Source of the DNA: Streptomyces kanamyceticus
GTDB lineage: Bacteria; Actinomycetota; Actinomycetes; Streptomycetales; Streptomycetaceae
Length of the DNA: 64,000 bases
Direction: 5' to 3'
Assembly: GCF_008704495.1 (NCBI RefSeq)
Contig: NZ_CP023699.1
Coordinates: 5,704,001 to 5,768,000 of the forward strand
In this document: positions 7,551-14,498 of the stretch, piece by piece
How positions within the stretch are numbered: the first letter of the stretch is position 1
Layout: every line of letters starts with the position of its first letter
Made by a program: the position numbers and the translations under genes
Notes under the pieces: generated by a model
What the model was told of the DNA's origin: nothing
Seen by the model: the letters and a program-made list of their open reading frames with translations, nothing else
Database searches by the model: none

Positions 7551-8786
7551 ATGACTACAGGGCTTGCCGAGAACGTCAGGAACCTTCGGCGCACGGCCGG
7601 TTGGAGTCAGGAGCAGCTAGCCGAAGCGACCGATCTTTCCGTTGGTACCGTCCGCAAGGTGGAGCAGGGCGGTGACGTACGTATGGAGACGTTGCATGCG
7701 CTGGCCCGCGCATTGGACGTCCCTACTTCGGCGCTGTTCGCTACGGAGACCACAACGCCGGTTGTCGGGGATGAGGCCAACCGCCGGTACCTGGTGGAGC
7801 TGCGAAAGGCACTGATGCCCCCTGTAGGGCTCGCTGCACCCATGACGGTCTTGGGTCAGGCTGAGGAGCTTTCGGCGCTCCGCAGGGCTACAGCGGACGC
7901 TCATGCCCTCTACTGGGCCGATCGCTATGACTCCGTGGCCAAGCGTCTTCCAGGGCTGCTGCGATCCGCTGAGGCAGCCGTGGAGACATTAGAGGGCGAG
8001 GAGCAGCAGCACGCGGTGATCGCTCGCTGTCATGCGCTGCTGCTGACAGGCAAGTACCTCACGCAGGTTCGGCAGTACGACATGGCGTACTTCGCGCTCG
8101 CGGAGGCAATTCGGCTTTCGCGGGAGACTGGCCAGACGCTCACGGCGGCTACCGGCGTCGTGGGCCTGTGCTGGCTGCTGCTGAGGCAGGATCGGTTCGA
8201 CGAGTCGGAGCAGCTTGCGGCGCAGACGGCAGCGGAGATCGAACCACGTATGTCGGAGGCAACCCCGGCGCGCCTGGCTGTGTGGGGTGAACTGTGGCTC
8301 AGGGTCGCGTCCGCCACGGCCCGGAACAATCGCCCCGATGTGGCACAGGAGGCCCGCCGGATGGCAGGGACGGCCGCCAGCGCCCTGAATGGCGAGCACG
8401 CGAAGTTCCCCGACCATTGGGGCGGTTTCGGGCCCGTCACGGCGGAACTGAAGGCCGTTGAAGACCTCGCGCTCTTGGGAAATGCGCGGGGTGTTCTGCG
8501 GCGCTCGGATGAGGGCCTGTTGAGCAGCAAGGCAATCCGCAACTTCGGTAAGCCGACCGCGCCCAGCTGGGACCGTCACCGGTTGGACGTGGCCAAAGCG
8601 CACGCGACGCTCAAGCAGCACCAGGACGCCATGGACGTGCTCATGTCCGTACGGCACTCTTCGGGAGAGTGGATCAAGCACCAGCCGATGGCTCGGTACG
8701 TGATGACGGACCTACTCAAGACCCGTAAGCGCACCCTGACCCAGGACATGCGCGACATGGCCGCCCACCTGGGCGTTACCGGCTGA
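7551..8786 (+). CDS. XRE-family regulator with C-terminal TPR-like domain
   Basis: 411 residues. The helix-turn-helix at about residues 8-60 (NVRNLRRTAGWSQEQLAEAT, then LSVGTVRKVEQG) is followed by a long helical region with TPR-like pairs (110-400). Such XRE-TPR proteins resemble peptide- or metabolite-responsive regulators. The ATG at 7551 has an aaggga site; the frame is open further upstream to 7464 but through a terminator region. A TTA leucine codon occurs at 7989-7991, suggesting dependence on the developmental tRNA bldA. The leader agggagcgcgcac also precedes the gene at 10581, so the protein may control both promoters. It heads the radical SAM module. Confidence 0.85.
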   Translation: MTTGLAENVRNLRRTAGWSQEQLAEATDLSVGTVRKVEQGGDVRMETLHALARALDVPTSALFATETTTPVVGDEANRRYLVELRKALMPPVGLAAPMTVLGQAEELSALRRATADAHALYWADRYDSVAKRLPGLLRSAEAAVETLEGEEQQHAVIARCHALLLTGKYLTQVRQYDMAYFALAEAIRLSRETGQTLTAATGVVGLCWLLLRQDRFDESEQLAAQTAAEIEPRMSEATPARLAVWGELWLRVASATARNNRPDVAQEARRMAGTAASALNGEHAKFPDHWGGFGPVTAELKAVEDLALLGNARGVLRRSDEGLLSSKAIRNFGKPTAPSWDRHRLDVAKAHATLKQHQDAMDVLMSVRHSSGEWIKHQPMARYVMTDLLKTRKRTLTQDMRDMAAHLGVTG

Positions 8787-8911
8787 CCACTACGGAGCAT
8801 GGCAGTTATGCCGCCGATCTCCGTGAACTGTCCCGCTACGTACGTGGATTGGCCGGTTGCACGGCCATAGCTTCTCGGTATCCCAGCGTCGAGCGGACCA
8901 GGGGCCGAGTG

Positions 8912-9193
8912 ATGGTGCACAGAACCGAGGCAGACCGACAGCGCAGGCAGAACCTTGCCGACGCAGCAACGGGGATAGCACCCCCATGGGTTCCCAATCC
9001 GGGTGTGCTGGTCAGGGATACGAGCCGGGGCAAGGTCGGTACGGCTGTCGGCTGGGACGGCCCCACGGGCACGGTGACCCTCTCTCCGTTGGACGGCGAC
9101 GGGGAGCAGTGGGAAACAACCGAGTACAAACCCCCGAGCGAGGTTGACCGGCTTTGGGCCCGCATGATCAAGGCCAAGGCTGGCAAGCGGTGA
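8912..9193 (+). CDS. Small conserved-looking protein in radical SAM module
   Basis: 93 residues from the ATG at 8912, which has an accagggg site upstream; earlier in-frame starts exist at 8849. The N-terminus is basic (HRTEADRQRRQNLAD) and the middle reads WVPNPGVLVRDTSRGKVG, then TAVGWDGPTGTVTLSPL, resembling a small beta-barrel fold. No function recognised. Its stop overlaps the GTG start of the next gene (GTGA), so the two are translationally coupled. The 125 bp before it (8787-8911) contain only a weak 23-codon frame. Confidence 0.7.
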   Translation: MVHRTEADRQRRQNLADAATGIAPPWVPNPGVLVRDTSRGKVGTAVGWDGPTGTVTLSPLDGDGEQWETTEYKPPSEVDRLWARMIKAKAGKR

Positions 9194-9492
9194 CGGCCCG
9201 CGCTGTGCTCCGGCATGTTCAGCACGCGATCGGCACGCACCCGCGTGGAGAGGTCACCGTGTCGGCCCGCTGCCTGGACGGCGGATGTGGGTGGACGCTC
9301 ACAGCGACGGCGGACCTCAAGGCCGCTGATGTGGCGATGATGAGCCACACGGGCCGGACGGGTCACCCTACGTTCGCCCGGCACTTCGTGGACGTGGCCC
9401 TGGTGCGCCGCTTGGACCTGAACGAGGGGAAGCGGGAGATCCCGCCTCTTCCGTCCGCTGGGGAGCCACAGCACGAGCGCGCGGCTCATTGA
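9190..9492 (+). CDS. Small protein resembling DUF7848 family
   Basis: 100 residues, starting at a GTG that overlaps the previous stop. The pattern CLDGGCGWT, then MMSHTGRTGH and FARHFVDVALV, matches what I know of the Streptomyces DUF7848 family (paired cysteines followed by SHTGRTGH). The cysteine pair and histidines could bind zinc. The biochemical role is unknown. It lies between the XRE-TPR regulator and the radical SAM gene and could be a partner or even a substrate of the enzyme; this is inference. Confidence 0.7.
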   Translation: MTARAVLRHVQHAIGTHPRGEVTVSARCLDGGCGWTLTATADLKAADVAMMSHTGRTGHPTFARHFVDVALVRRLDLNEGKREIPPLPSAGEPQHERAAH

Positions 9493-9554
9493 TCCCTCGC
9501 CCGGCTGTGACGCCCCCTCATTCCCGTGAGACGTGACGGCCGGGTGAGGCGCAA

Positions 9555-9610
9555 GTGCCCGCCTCCGATTGGTGAACACCCTGGACAGGTCGAGCTACCG
9601 GGGGCGGGCA
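9555..9610 (+). other. Inverted repeat upstream of the radical SAM gene
   Basis: tgcccgcc (9555-9562) and ggcgggca (9603-9610) form an 8-bp inverted repeat with a 40-nt spacer in the 151-bp gap before the radical SAM gene. It might be a leader structure or a weak terminator; no U tract follows. Confidence 0.3.
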
Positions 9611-9643
9611 ACTCACACAGACCCAGTCTGAAGGAGTCAGACG

Positions 9644-10552
9644 ATGAGCGCTTCCCAAAACCCTCTGGAATTCGCATGGTTAGAGGTCACGGGGCTCTGT
9701 AACGAGTCCTGCGATCACTGCTATGCCGACTCGTCGCCCAAGGGAACGCACGGAACGATGAGCGCGCACAACTGGATAAGCGTTATTGACCAGTTGGCGA
9801 CCATGGGTGCTGATGACGTCCAGTTCATCGGCGGGGAGCCCACGTTGTACCCGCACCTGGCGCAGCTGATCCAGCACGCCCACGGGACAGGGCTCGGAAT
9901 CGAGGTGTTTTCGAACCTGACCCACATCCGGGAACCCCTCTGGGAGACGTTCAAGGCGTGTGGGGTCAAGCTCGCAACGTCGTACTACTCGGACAGCGCC
10001 GCCGACCACGACAAGGTGACCCGGCTCCGGGGCTCCCACATGCGGACACGTGCGAACGTCGAGAAGGCGCTTGAGTTGGGCATCCCGCTGCGGGGCGGAG
10101 TCGTCGCCGTGAACCAGGGACAGCGTGTCGATGAGGCCGTGCGGGACCTCTTGGCCCTCGGGGTGGAAACGGTCGGAGGAGACCGGACACGAGCGTTCGG
10201 ACGGGCCAGCAAGGGAGTCGCCCCGACGATCGCTGACCTGTGCGGGCACTGCGCCCATGAGAAGTGCGCCATCGGCCCGACCGGCGACGTGTGGCCGTGT
10301 GTGCTGGGGCGCTTTCTGACTCTCGGGAACGTGCTGCAAACGCCGCTCGCTGACATCTGGGGTGGAGCTCAGATGACCAAGGTGGCGGCCGACATCGCAG
10401 CCGTTCACGGGGACGGAGCGCAGTCATGCACGCCTCCGCAGTTCCTTCCGATGTGCGGGCCGTGCGGGCCGTGTGTCCCCTCTGTGGGGCACTGCGACCC
10501 GAGGGCGGCGGACGCCGTGACGGAGGTGGCTACGATCGGCGCACCCGCTTGA
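9644..10552 (+). CDS. Radical SAM / SPASM-type enzyme
   Basis: 302 residues. The [4Fe-4S] SAM motif CNESCDHC is at residues 18-25, GGEPTLYP (about 66-73) is the GGE motif, and the C-terminal half is cysteine-rich: CGHCAHEKC, PTGDVWPCVLG, then MCGPCGPC and GHCDP. This is the SPASM/twitch pattern of maturases that modify peptides or proteins (MftC, PqqE and anSME classes). The ATG at 9644 has aaggag upstream. A TTA codon at residue 13 (9680-9682) suggests bldA-dependent translation. No classical RiPP precursor is evident nearby; small neighbours at 8912, 9190 and 10581 are candidates for a substrate or partner. Confidence 0.88.
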   Translation: MSASQNPLEFAWLEVTGLCNESCDHCYADSSPKGTHGTMSAHNWISVIDQLATMGADDVQFIGGEPTLYPHLAQLIQHAHGTGLGIEVFSNLTHIREPLWETFKACGVKLATSYYSDSAADHDKVTRLRGSHMRTRANVEKALELGIPLRGGVVAVNQGQRVDEAVRDLLALGVETVGGDRTRAFGRASKGVAPTIADLCGHCAHEKCAIGPTGDVWPCVLGRFLTLGNVLQTPLADIWGGAQMTKVAADIAAVHGDGAQSCTPPQFLPMCGPCGPCVPSVGHCDPRAADAVTEVATIGAPA

Positions 10553-10567
10553 CCCGCTGAGACCACC

Positions 10568-10580
10568 AGGGAGCGCGCAC
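10568..10580 (+). promoter_or_regulatory. Shared 13-nt leader, copy 2
   Basis: agggagcgcgcac is identical to 7536-7548 and ends right at the ATG of the following gene. A tacgat hexamer (-10-like) occurs about 45 bp upstream, inside the radical SAM 3' end, so this gene may have its own promoter. Confidence 0.4.
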
Positions 10581-10928
10581 ATGCACGATCACGGCGACGA
10601 CTTCGGCCCGTGGGGCGTGGACGGCAACGCCAGCGCCGCACAGCGAACCGAAGAAGAGTGGGCTGCGATCGCCCGGTACATCAGGCACGCCGCGAACAAG
10701 ATCGGCCCCGCTCTTCCCCTGTGTCTCCCTGACGAGCCCCAGGCGTGCGGGCGGACAGCTCAACAGCACGTCTTGGTGTGGTCGGCCCATTTGAAAGCGG
10801 CGGCCCATCACCTGATCGAGCAGGCCACCCCCAGCAGGGAGAGGGGCGCTCACGCTGCCGGAACCCTGTACCAGCGGCGACTAGCCGAACTGCGAGACCA
10901 GAGCGCCCGCGCCCACGCCGACCAATGA
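10581..10928 (+). CDS. Small helical protein, last gene of element
   Basis: 115 residues, acidic N-terminus (HDHGDDFGPWGVDG), then mostly helical: EEEWAAIARYIRHAANKIG, a CLPDEPQACG segment and LIEQATPSRERG. No family recognised. It starts 28 bp after the radical SAM gene with its own ribosome binding site inside the shared leader. A strong terminator follows 10 bp after the stop, closing the module just before attR. Confidence 0.65.
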   Translation: MHDHGDDFGPWGVDGNASAAQRTEEEWAAIARYIRHAANKIGPALPLCLPDEPQACGRTAQQHVLVWSAHLKAAAHHLIEQATPSRERGAHAAGTLYQRRLAELRDQSARAHADQ

Positions 10929-10938
10929 CTTTCGCACT

Positions 10939-10982
10939 GGCCCCGGCCAGCATTCCCCCGAGTGCTGGCCGGGGCCCTTTCG
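10939..10982 (+). terminator. Strong intrinsic terminator at the end of the element
   Basis: A perfect 14-bp stem ggccccggccagca (10939-10952) / tgctggccggggcc (10963-10976) with a 10-nt loop, then ctttcg. It insulates the element from the host VOC remnant beyond attR. Confidence 0.85.
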
Positions 10983-11068
10983 CTGCCTGACCTAGCCTCA
11001 GGCGCCAACGCGCCTCGTGCGGCCCAAGTGCCGCGCAGGGCTCCTGTGTTCTCTGACGTGTGCGTATC

Positions 11069-11076
11069 CTCAGAAC
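11069..11076. other. attR core (8-bp direct repeat)
   Basis: Second copy of ctcagaac. Host VOC N-terminal coding sequence continues to its right, element sequence lies to its left. Joining host flanks across this core restores a continuous VOC frame except for one stop codon (TGA at the junction). Confidence 0.7.
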
Positions 11077-11417
11077 CGGTAGTCAGGAGTGTTGGGGTCG
11101 GTGAGGGTCACCCAGCCGCGACCGTTGGGCCTGCGGTGGTCCTCGTACGGGGTCGCGCCGAGCGCGACGATCCGCTCCACCTCCTCGTCGCGGGTGCGGT
11201 CCTGCGGCTGGAGATCCACGTGCACGCGGTTCTTGATGGTCTTGCCGTCCGGCACGGTGACGAAGAGCAGCGTGATGCCCGCCGCCTCGACCAGGGCCTC
11301 CGGGTCACCGGGGGAGTCGTCGTCGGAGAGCTTGCCATCGAGGACCGCGGCCCAGAAGGTGCCCTGGCGGTAGGCGTCGTGGGAGTCGAATGTGAGGTGG
11401 TTCACGAGAGATGCCAT
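11070..11417 (-). pseudogene. N-terminal part of VOC-family protein (split by element)
   Basis: 115 residues from MASLVNHLTFDSHDAYRQ to GWVTLTDPNTPDYRF. It has the VOC/glyoxalase fold features ITLLFVTVPDG and NRVHVDLQPQDRTRDEEVERI. The stop falls inside the attR core, and the final strand with its DPEGNEFCV motif is left at 1267-1362. An upstream ATG at 11426 adds three residues. VOC members of this type bind metals or antibiotics or act on small ketones; the truncated product lacks its last beta strand and is probably inactive. Confidence 0.8.
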
Positions 11418-11564
11418 GCAGGGCACTATGGGCGTTCGGGTGGGGGCTGTCGACGGGATTTCGTCGGGGGCTGCCGGGCCGGGCCGACGGGCCGGGCCTA
11501 CGGGCCGGGCCTACGGGACGGGGTGACGGACGACGAGTGCGCGGGCGCCTGCCAGGATTGTTCG

Positions 11565-12407
11565 ATGCACACTGTTCGAAAGCCCCGCGTCCTCTTCGTC
11601 ACGGACCTCTCCTACCAGGCCAAGGGCCGCCGCTACTGCGACGAGGACATCTATCTCTCCACCCGCCTGCGCGAGGACTTCGACGTGGCCCTGTGCCACC
11701 CGCTGGACGCGGCGGCCCTGATGGAGACGGGCGCCTTCGACGTGGTGCTCGTCCGCAACAGCGGCCCCGTCATCAACTACCAGTCGCAGTGGGACGACTT
11801 CAGGGAGCGCGCGGCGAAGTGCGGCGCGCGGGTGTGCAACCAGCTCACGGGCCGTGCGGACATGGTCGGCAAGCAGTATCTGCTGGACCTGACGGCCGCC
11901 GGATACCCGGTCATCCCGACGGTCGACGACCCCGGCGACGTCGACAGGCTCCCGGCGGCGGAGGCGTACGCGGTCAAGCCGAAGCTGGGCGCGGACTCGA
12001 TAGGCCTGGAGTTCATGTCGAGGCAGGACCTCGCCGGACTCACCCCCGGCCCCTCGGAAATCCTGATCCAGCCGCGCGTCGACTTCGCGTACGAGGTGTC
12101 GTTCTACTTCGTCGACCGCGCTTTCCAGTACGCGCTGTACGCCCCGGACCCCGCTCGCCGCTGGCACCTGGAGCGCTACGCCGCGACACCCGATGACCTG
12201 GCCTTCGCCCAGCGCTTCGTGGACTGGAACACCATCGACCACGGCATCCAGCGGGTGGACGCGTGCCGGGCGCCTGGCGGCGGGCTACTGCTGGTGGAGC
12301 TGGAGGATCTGAACCCGTATTTGTCGCTGGAGCTTTTGGACGACGGGGCGCGGGACGGGTTCGTGGCGGCGCTGAAGGGATCATTGCTGGCCCAACTGGC
12401 GGGCTGA
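11565..12407 (+). CDS. ATP-grasp-like protein
   Basis: 280 residues. The order of elements resembles the ATP-grasp fold: an N-terminal alpha/beta part (PRVLFVTDLSYQ), a central lysine-containing strand YAVKPKLGADSIGLEF, ILIQPRVDFAYEVSFYFVD as the second ATP-lobe strand, and ELEDLNPYLSLEL near the end as the metal-binding E/N motif. Such proteins ligate a carboxylate to an amine or thiol. It stands alone between the VOC gene and a DUF559-like gene. The ATG at 11565 lacks a strong ribosome binding site. The exact family is uncertain. Confidence 0.7.
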   Translation: MHTVRKPRVLFVTDLSYQAKGRRYCDEDIYLSTRLREDFDVALCHPLDAAALMETGAFDVVLVRNSGPVINYQSQWDDFRERAAKCGARVCNQLTGRADMVGKQYLLDLTAAGYPVIPTVDDPGDVDRLPAAEAYAVKPKLGADSIGLEFMSRQDLAGLTPGPSEILIQPRVDFAYEVSFYFVDRAFQYALYAPDPARRWHLERYAATPDDLAFAQRFVDWNTIDHGIQRVDACRAPGGGLLLVELEDLNPYLSLELLDDGARDGFVAALKGSLLAQLAG

Positions 12408-12434
12408 GCAGATCTGAGTAGATCTGAGCAGACA
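12405..12434 (+). repeat. 10-bp triplet repeat after ATP-grasp gene
   Basis: Three tandem copies of tgagNagaNN (tgagcagatc, tgagtagatc, tgagcagaca) begin with the stop codon of the ATP-grasp gene. Probably slippage-derived. The rest of 12435-12548 shows nothing further. Confidence 0.6.
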
Positions 12435-12548
12435 GCGGGGGTAGCGGGGTTACCGGAGTTATCCACAGGGTGAACCGCGCGGGGCCGATGTGCGGGAGTC
12501 TTAGGGACGGGACGCGGGGATCACGTGAGGCCGGGGGGGCGGTGGGGC

Positions 12549-13589
12549 ATGGGGGAGCGGCAGGTTTCCGGTTCCGTTTCGGGGGAGCGGATCGCTCTGC
12601 GGGAGCTGGCCGTCGAGGGTGTGCTGCTCACTCGCTGGGCGCTGGAGGCGGGCTGGTCGCGGAATTCGCTGTTCCGGAGGCTGGCCGCAGAGGAGTGGAC
12701 GCGGATCCCGGGCGGTGGCTGGGCGGAGCCCGGCCGCGCGGCCGACCTGCCGCTGCGCCAGTGGGCCGGGCAGCTGACCACGCCGGGCCTGGTGGCGAGC
12801 CACCGTTCGGCCGCGGTGTTGTGGCGCATCGAGGTGTTGCGGGAAGAGGTGGAGTTCACCGACCCGCAGAGGTCCCGCCGCAAGGCGGGCGCGCGCGTGC
12901 ACTGGCTCGCGCTGCCGCCCGAAGAGACGGCCGTGGTGTGCGACCTGAGGGCGACGACGGTCGCTCGTACGCTCGCTGACCTGCTGCGCCGCGGCCCCCG
13001 GGAGGAGGCGCTGGTGGCCGTCGACTCGGCGCTCGGCCGCCGCACGCTCGGTGGCACCCGGCGGGGGCCGCTGATCGACGGCACTGGCGTCGTCGCGGCG
13101 GCCCTGGCCACCACCCCGCTGCCCGGAGCGGCTCGGGCGCGCCGCTGGCTGGCCCTGGCCGACCCGGCGTCCGGCTCACCGGCGGAGACGGTCGCCCGGC
13201 TCCGGATGCACGACGCGGACCTGCACCCGGAATCCCAGGCGGAACTGCGCACTCCGGCCGACCGCTACCTGCGCCCCGACTTCTTCTTCCGCGCCGAGGG
13301 CGTGGCCGTCGAGATCGAGGGCCACGCCTACCACGGCACGCGCGAGGCACACCGCCGCGACGTGACCCGCTTCAACGACCTGGCGACGTGCCCCGAGATC
13401 AGCCTGGTGCTGCGCTTCGCGGCGGAGGAGGTCTTCCACCACGCCGAGAGATTCGTGACCCGCGTCAGGGCGGCACTGGCGACCGCGACATCACGGGCGG
13501 CGGCCGGGCCCGGTGGGTGGGCAGGGGGCGCGTTGCGGGAAAGTCTCTTGGGGCGGGGCTCTGGCCTGGGTGATGTGGTTGGGGGGTGA
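12549..13589 (+). CDS. AbiEi-like wHTH protein with C-terminal DUF559/VSR-type nuclease fold
   Basis: 346 residues. The N-terminal part (LTRWALEAGWSRNSLFRRL, GVLLTRWAL) resembles the winged-helix domain of AbiEi/type IV antitoxin-like proteins. The C-terminal third has DADLHPESQAELR, then YLRPDFFF and VAVEIEGHAYHG with RDVTRFNDL, matching the Vsr-like endonuclease fold of DUF559 (D and E in the PDFF..VEIEG core). In actinobacteria these two-part proteins are common and mostly uncharacterised, with a link to defence or stress inferred from AbiE. No cognate toxin gene is adjacent. The ATG at 12549 was chosen over an in-frame GTG at 12525. Confidence 0.75.
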   Translation: MGERQVSGSVSGERIALRELAVEGVLLTRWALEAGWSRNSLFRRLAAEEWTRIPGGGWAEPGRAADLPLRQWAGQLTTPGLVASHRSAAVLWRIEVLREEVEFTDPQRSRRKAGARVHWLALPPEETAVVCDLRATTVARTLADLLRRGPREEALVAVDSALGRRTLGGTRRGPLIDGTGVVAAALATTPLPGAARARRWLALADPASGSPAETVARLRMHDADLHPESQAELRTPADRYLRPDFFFRAEGVAVEIEGHAYHGTREAHRRDVTRFNDLATCPEISLVLRFAAEEVFHHAERFVTRVRAALATATSRAAAGPGGWAGGALRESLLGRGSGLGDVVGG

Positions 13590-13668
13590 GACTTCTGCGC
13601 TGTGGTTGTGGTTGTGGCTGCGGCTGTAGCTGCGGTTGTGGGTGCGGCTGAGGGGGCTGGACAGCCGA
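13590..13668 (+). repeat. GT/GC-rich microsatellite
   Basis: A run of degenerate 6-bp units (gtggtt, gtggct, gcggct) spans about 13597-13650 between the DUF559-like gene and its terminator. It is non-coding by appearance. Confidence 0.5.
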
Positions 13669-13697
13669 ACGGGGCCGAGCTGTGGGCTCGGCCCCGT
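13669..13697. terminator. Bidirectional terminator between convergent genes
   Basis: acggggccgagc (13669-13680) and gctcggccccgt (13686-13697) form a perfect 12-bp stem with a 5-nt loop between the plus-strand gene ending at 13589 and the minus-strand gene ending at 13725. Confidence 0.75.
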
Positions 13698-13724
13698 GTG
13701 GTGCGGTGGTGCTTGGCGCGGGCG

Positions 13725-13919
13725 TCAGCCCTGCGGGGGAGCGGGTATGTGACCGTCACCCATCGGTGTGGTGGGCGTATGGCCGTCCTGCGCGCTGATG
13801 GCCGGGCCGCCCTTCGGGGGGCCCGGCACGTGGCCGTCGGCGAGTGCCGGAGACGCTGCGGTGCCCGCGGCGGCCGCCGCGATGGCCAAGGTGGTGAGGA
13901 TTCTCTTGGTGCGTGTCAT
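13725..13919 (-). CDS. Secreted AfsS-like repeat peptide
   Basis: 64 residues from the ATG at 13919 (aaggag eight bases upstream). MTRTKRILTTLAIAAAAAG followed by ALA-D is a clear signal peptide with cleavage near residue 28. The mature part carries DGHVPGPPKG and GDGHIPAPPQG, the same GHxPxPP motif that makes up the cytoplasmic AfsS-like peptide at 14109-14282. A signal peptide on this motif is unusual and suggests an exported paralogue. It lies 189 bp downstream of that gene on the same strand. The function of the motif is unknown. Confidence 0.75.
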   Translation of the reverse strand: MTRTKRILTTLAIAAAAAGTAASPALADGHVPGPPKGGPAISAQDGHTPTTPMGDGHIPAPPQG

Positions 13920-14108
13920 ACCAGCTCCTTTGGAGAGGGGGACATCGAACATCAAGTGACCCTAATCGCGGGGAGACTGAATGTTCGATTCCGTTGATCT
14001 GTTGGGCGTGGCACGGCCATTCACGACCGGGTCCCAGGCATACGTCGGCCGCGACGGCTCCCCCTCCGCGCCGCCGCGGCCGATCGGTCCCCCGTCGGGA
14101 ATGAAGAC

Positions 14109-14282
14109 TCAGGCGTCCTTCGGCGGGGAGGGGATGTGACCCTCGCCCTGCGTGGTGGCGCCATCCTTCGGCGGGGCGGGGATGTGACCCTCGCCCTGCG
14201 TGGTGGCACCGTCCTTCGGCGGGGCGGGGATGTGGCCCTCGCCCATGGTCGTTATCTTCTGCTTCTTCTTTGCTTCGCTCAT
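14109..14282 (-). CDS. afsS: AfsS-like small sigma-like protein
   Basis: 57 residues: a basic N-terminus (MSEAKKKQKI) and three tandem copies of GEGHIP.PPKD separated by GATTQ. AfsS, the small activator downstream of AfsR, is known for such proline- and histidine-containing repeats, and gene order (afsR then afsS, same strand) matches the classical locus. The frame is open further upstream, but the ATG at 14282 has an aggag site seven bases before it. AfsS raises secondary-metabolite production through an unclear mechanism. Confidence 0.8.
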   Translation of the reverse strand: MSEAKKKQKITTMGEGHIPAPPKDGATTQGEGHIPAPPKDGATTQGEGHIPSPPKDA

Positions 14283-14430
14283 GCTGACAACTCCTAAGGA
14301 ATTGACGGGGCTTTTCAGGCCGACCGCCCGCTCAGCAACTCCCCCGAGGGTCGCTGAACGGGCGGTCCGGGGCCGCTCACCATATCTGTGGGGCCCAAGC
14401 GACCCGTCTGCCCCCCGACGCGACGGATCG

Positions 14431-14472
14431 ATAACTAGAGAATGGCAGCCACCCATAAACGTTCGATGAACG
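14431..14472 (-). promoter_or_regulatory. Putative AfsR/PhoP-type 11-mer direct repeats and promoter of afsS
   Basis: On the minus strand cgttcatcgaa (14472-14462) is followed immediately by cgtttatgggt (14461-14451), two contiguous 11-nt repeats like the known AfsR and PhoP targets that overlap the -35 of afsS. A tagttat -10-like hexamer follows (within 14431-14438). The site is between the afsR stop and the afsS start, 150-190 bp from the afsS ATG. The role is inferred from the known locus. Confidence 0.6.
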
Positions 14473-14498
14473 TCCTCGACAGCTGTGTCAGGCTTGTG

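Larger units (their letters stand above)
1362..11076. mobile_element. Integrated element with serine integrase and lone capsid gene (about 9.7 kb)
   Basis: It is bounded by the direct octamer ctcagaac and inserted in a VOC-family gene whose halves flank it. Contents in order: serine integrase, structured repeat region, tRNA-shaped sequence, HNH nuclease, two membrane-anchored unknowns, second HNH nuclease, HK97-type capsid gene, XRE-TPR regulator, two small proteins, radical SAM enzyme, a small protein and a strong terminator. No terminase, portal, protease, tail, lysis or recognizable replication or transfer gene is visible, so it is neither a complete prophage nor a typical AICE. It could be a phage satellite, a degraded prophage or a domesticated island. 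Confidence 0.8.

Noticed and set aside
8799..8870. 23-codon frame MAVMPPISVNCPATYVDWP as RiPP precursor for the radical SAM enzyme
   Set aside because: Poorly spaced ribosome binding site, one cysteine only, no repeat or leader features; too weak to annotate.
1362..11076. Complete prophage or AICE
   Set aside because: No portal, terminase, tail, lysis, Rep or TraB-type gene is visible; only integrase, HNH and capsid point to phages.
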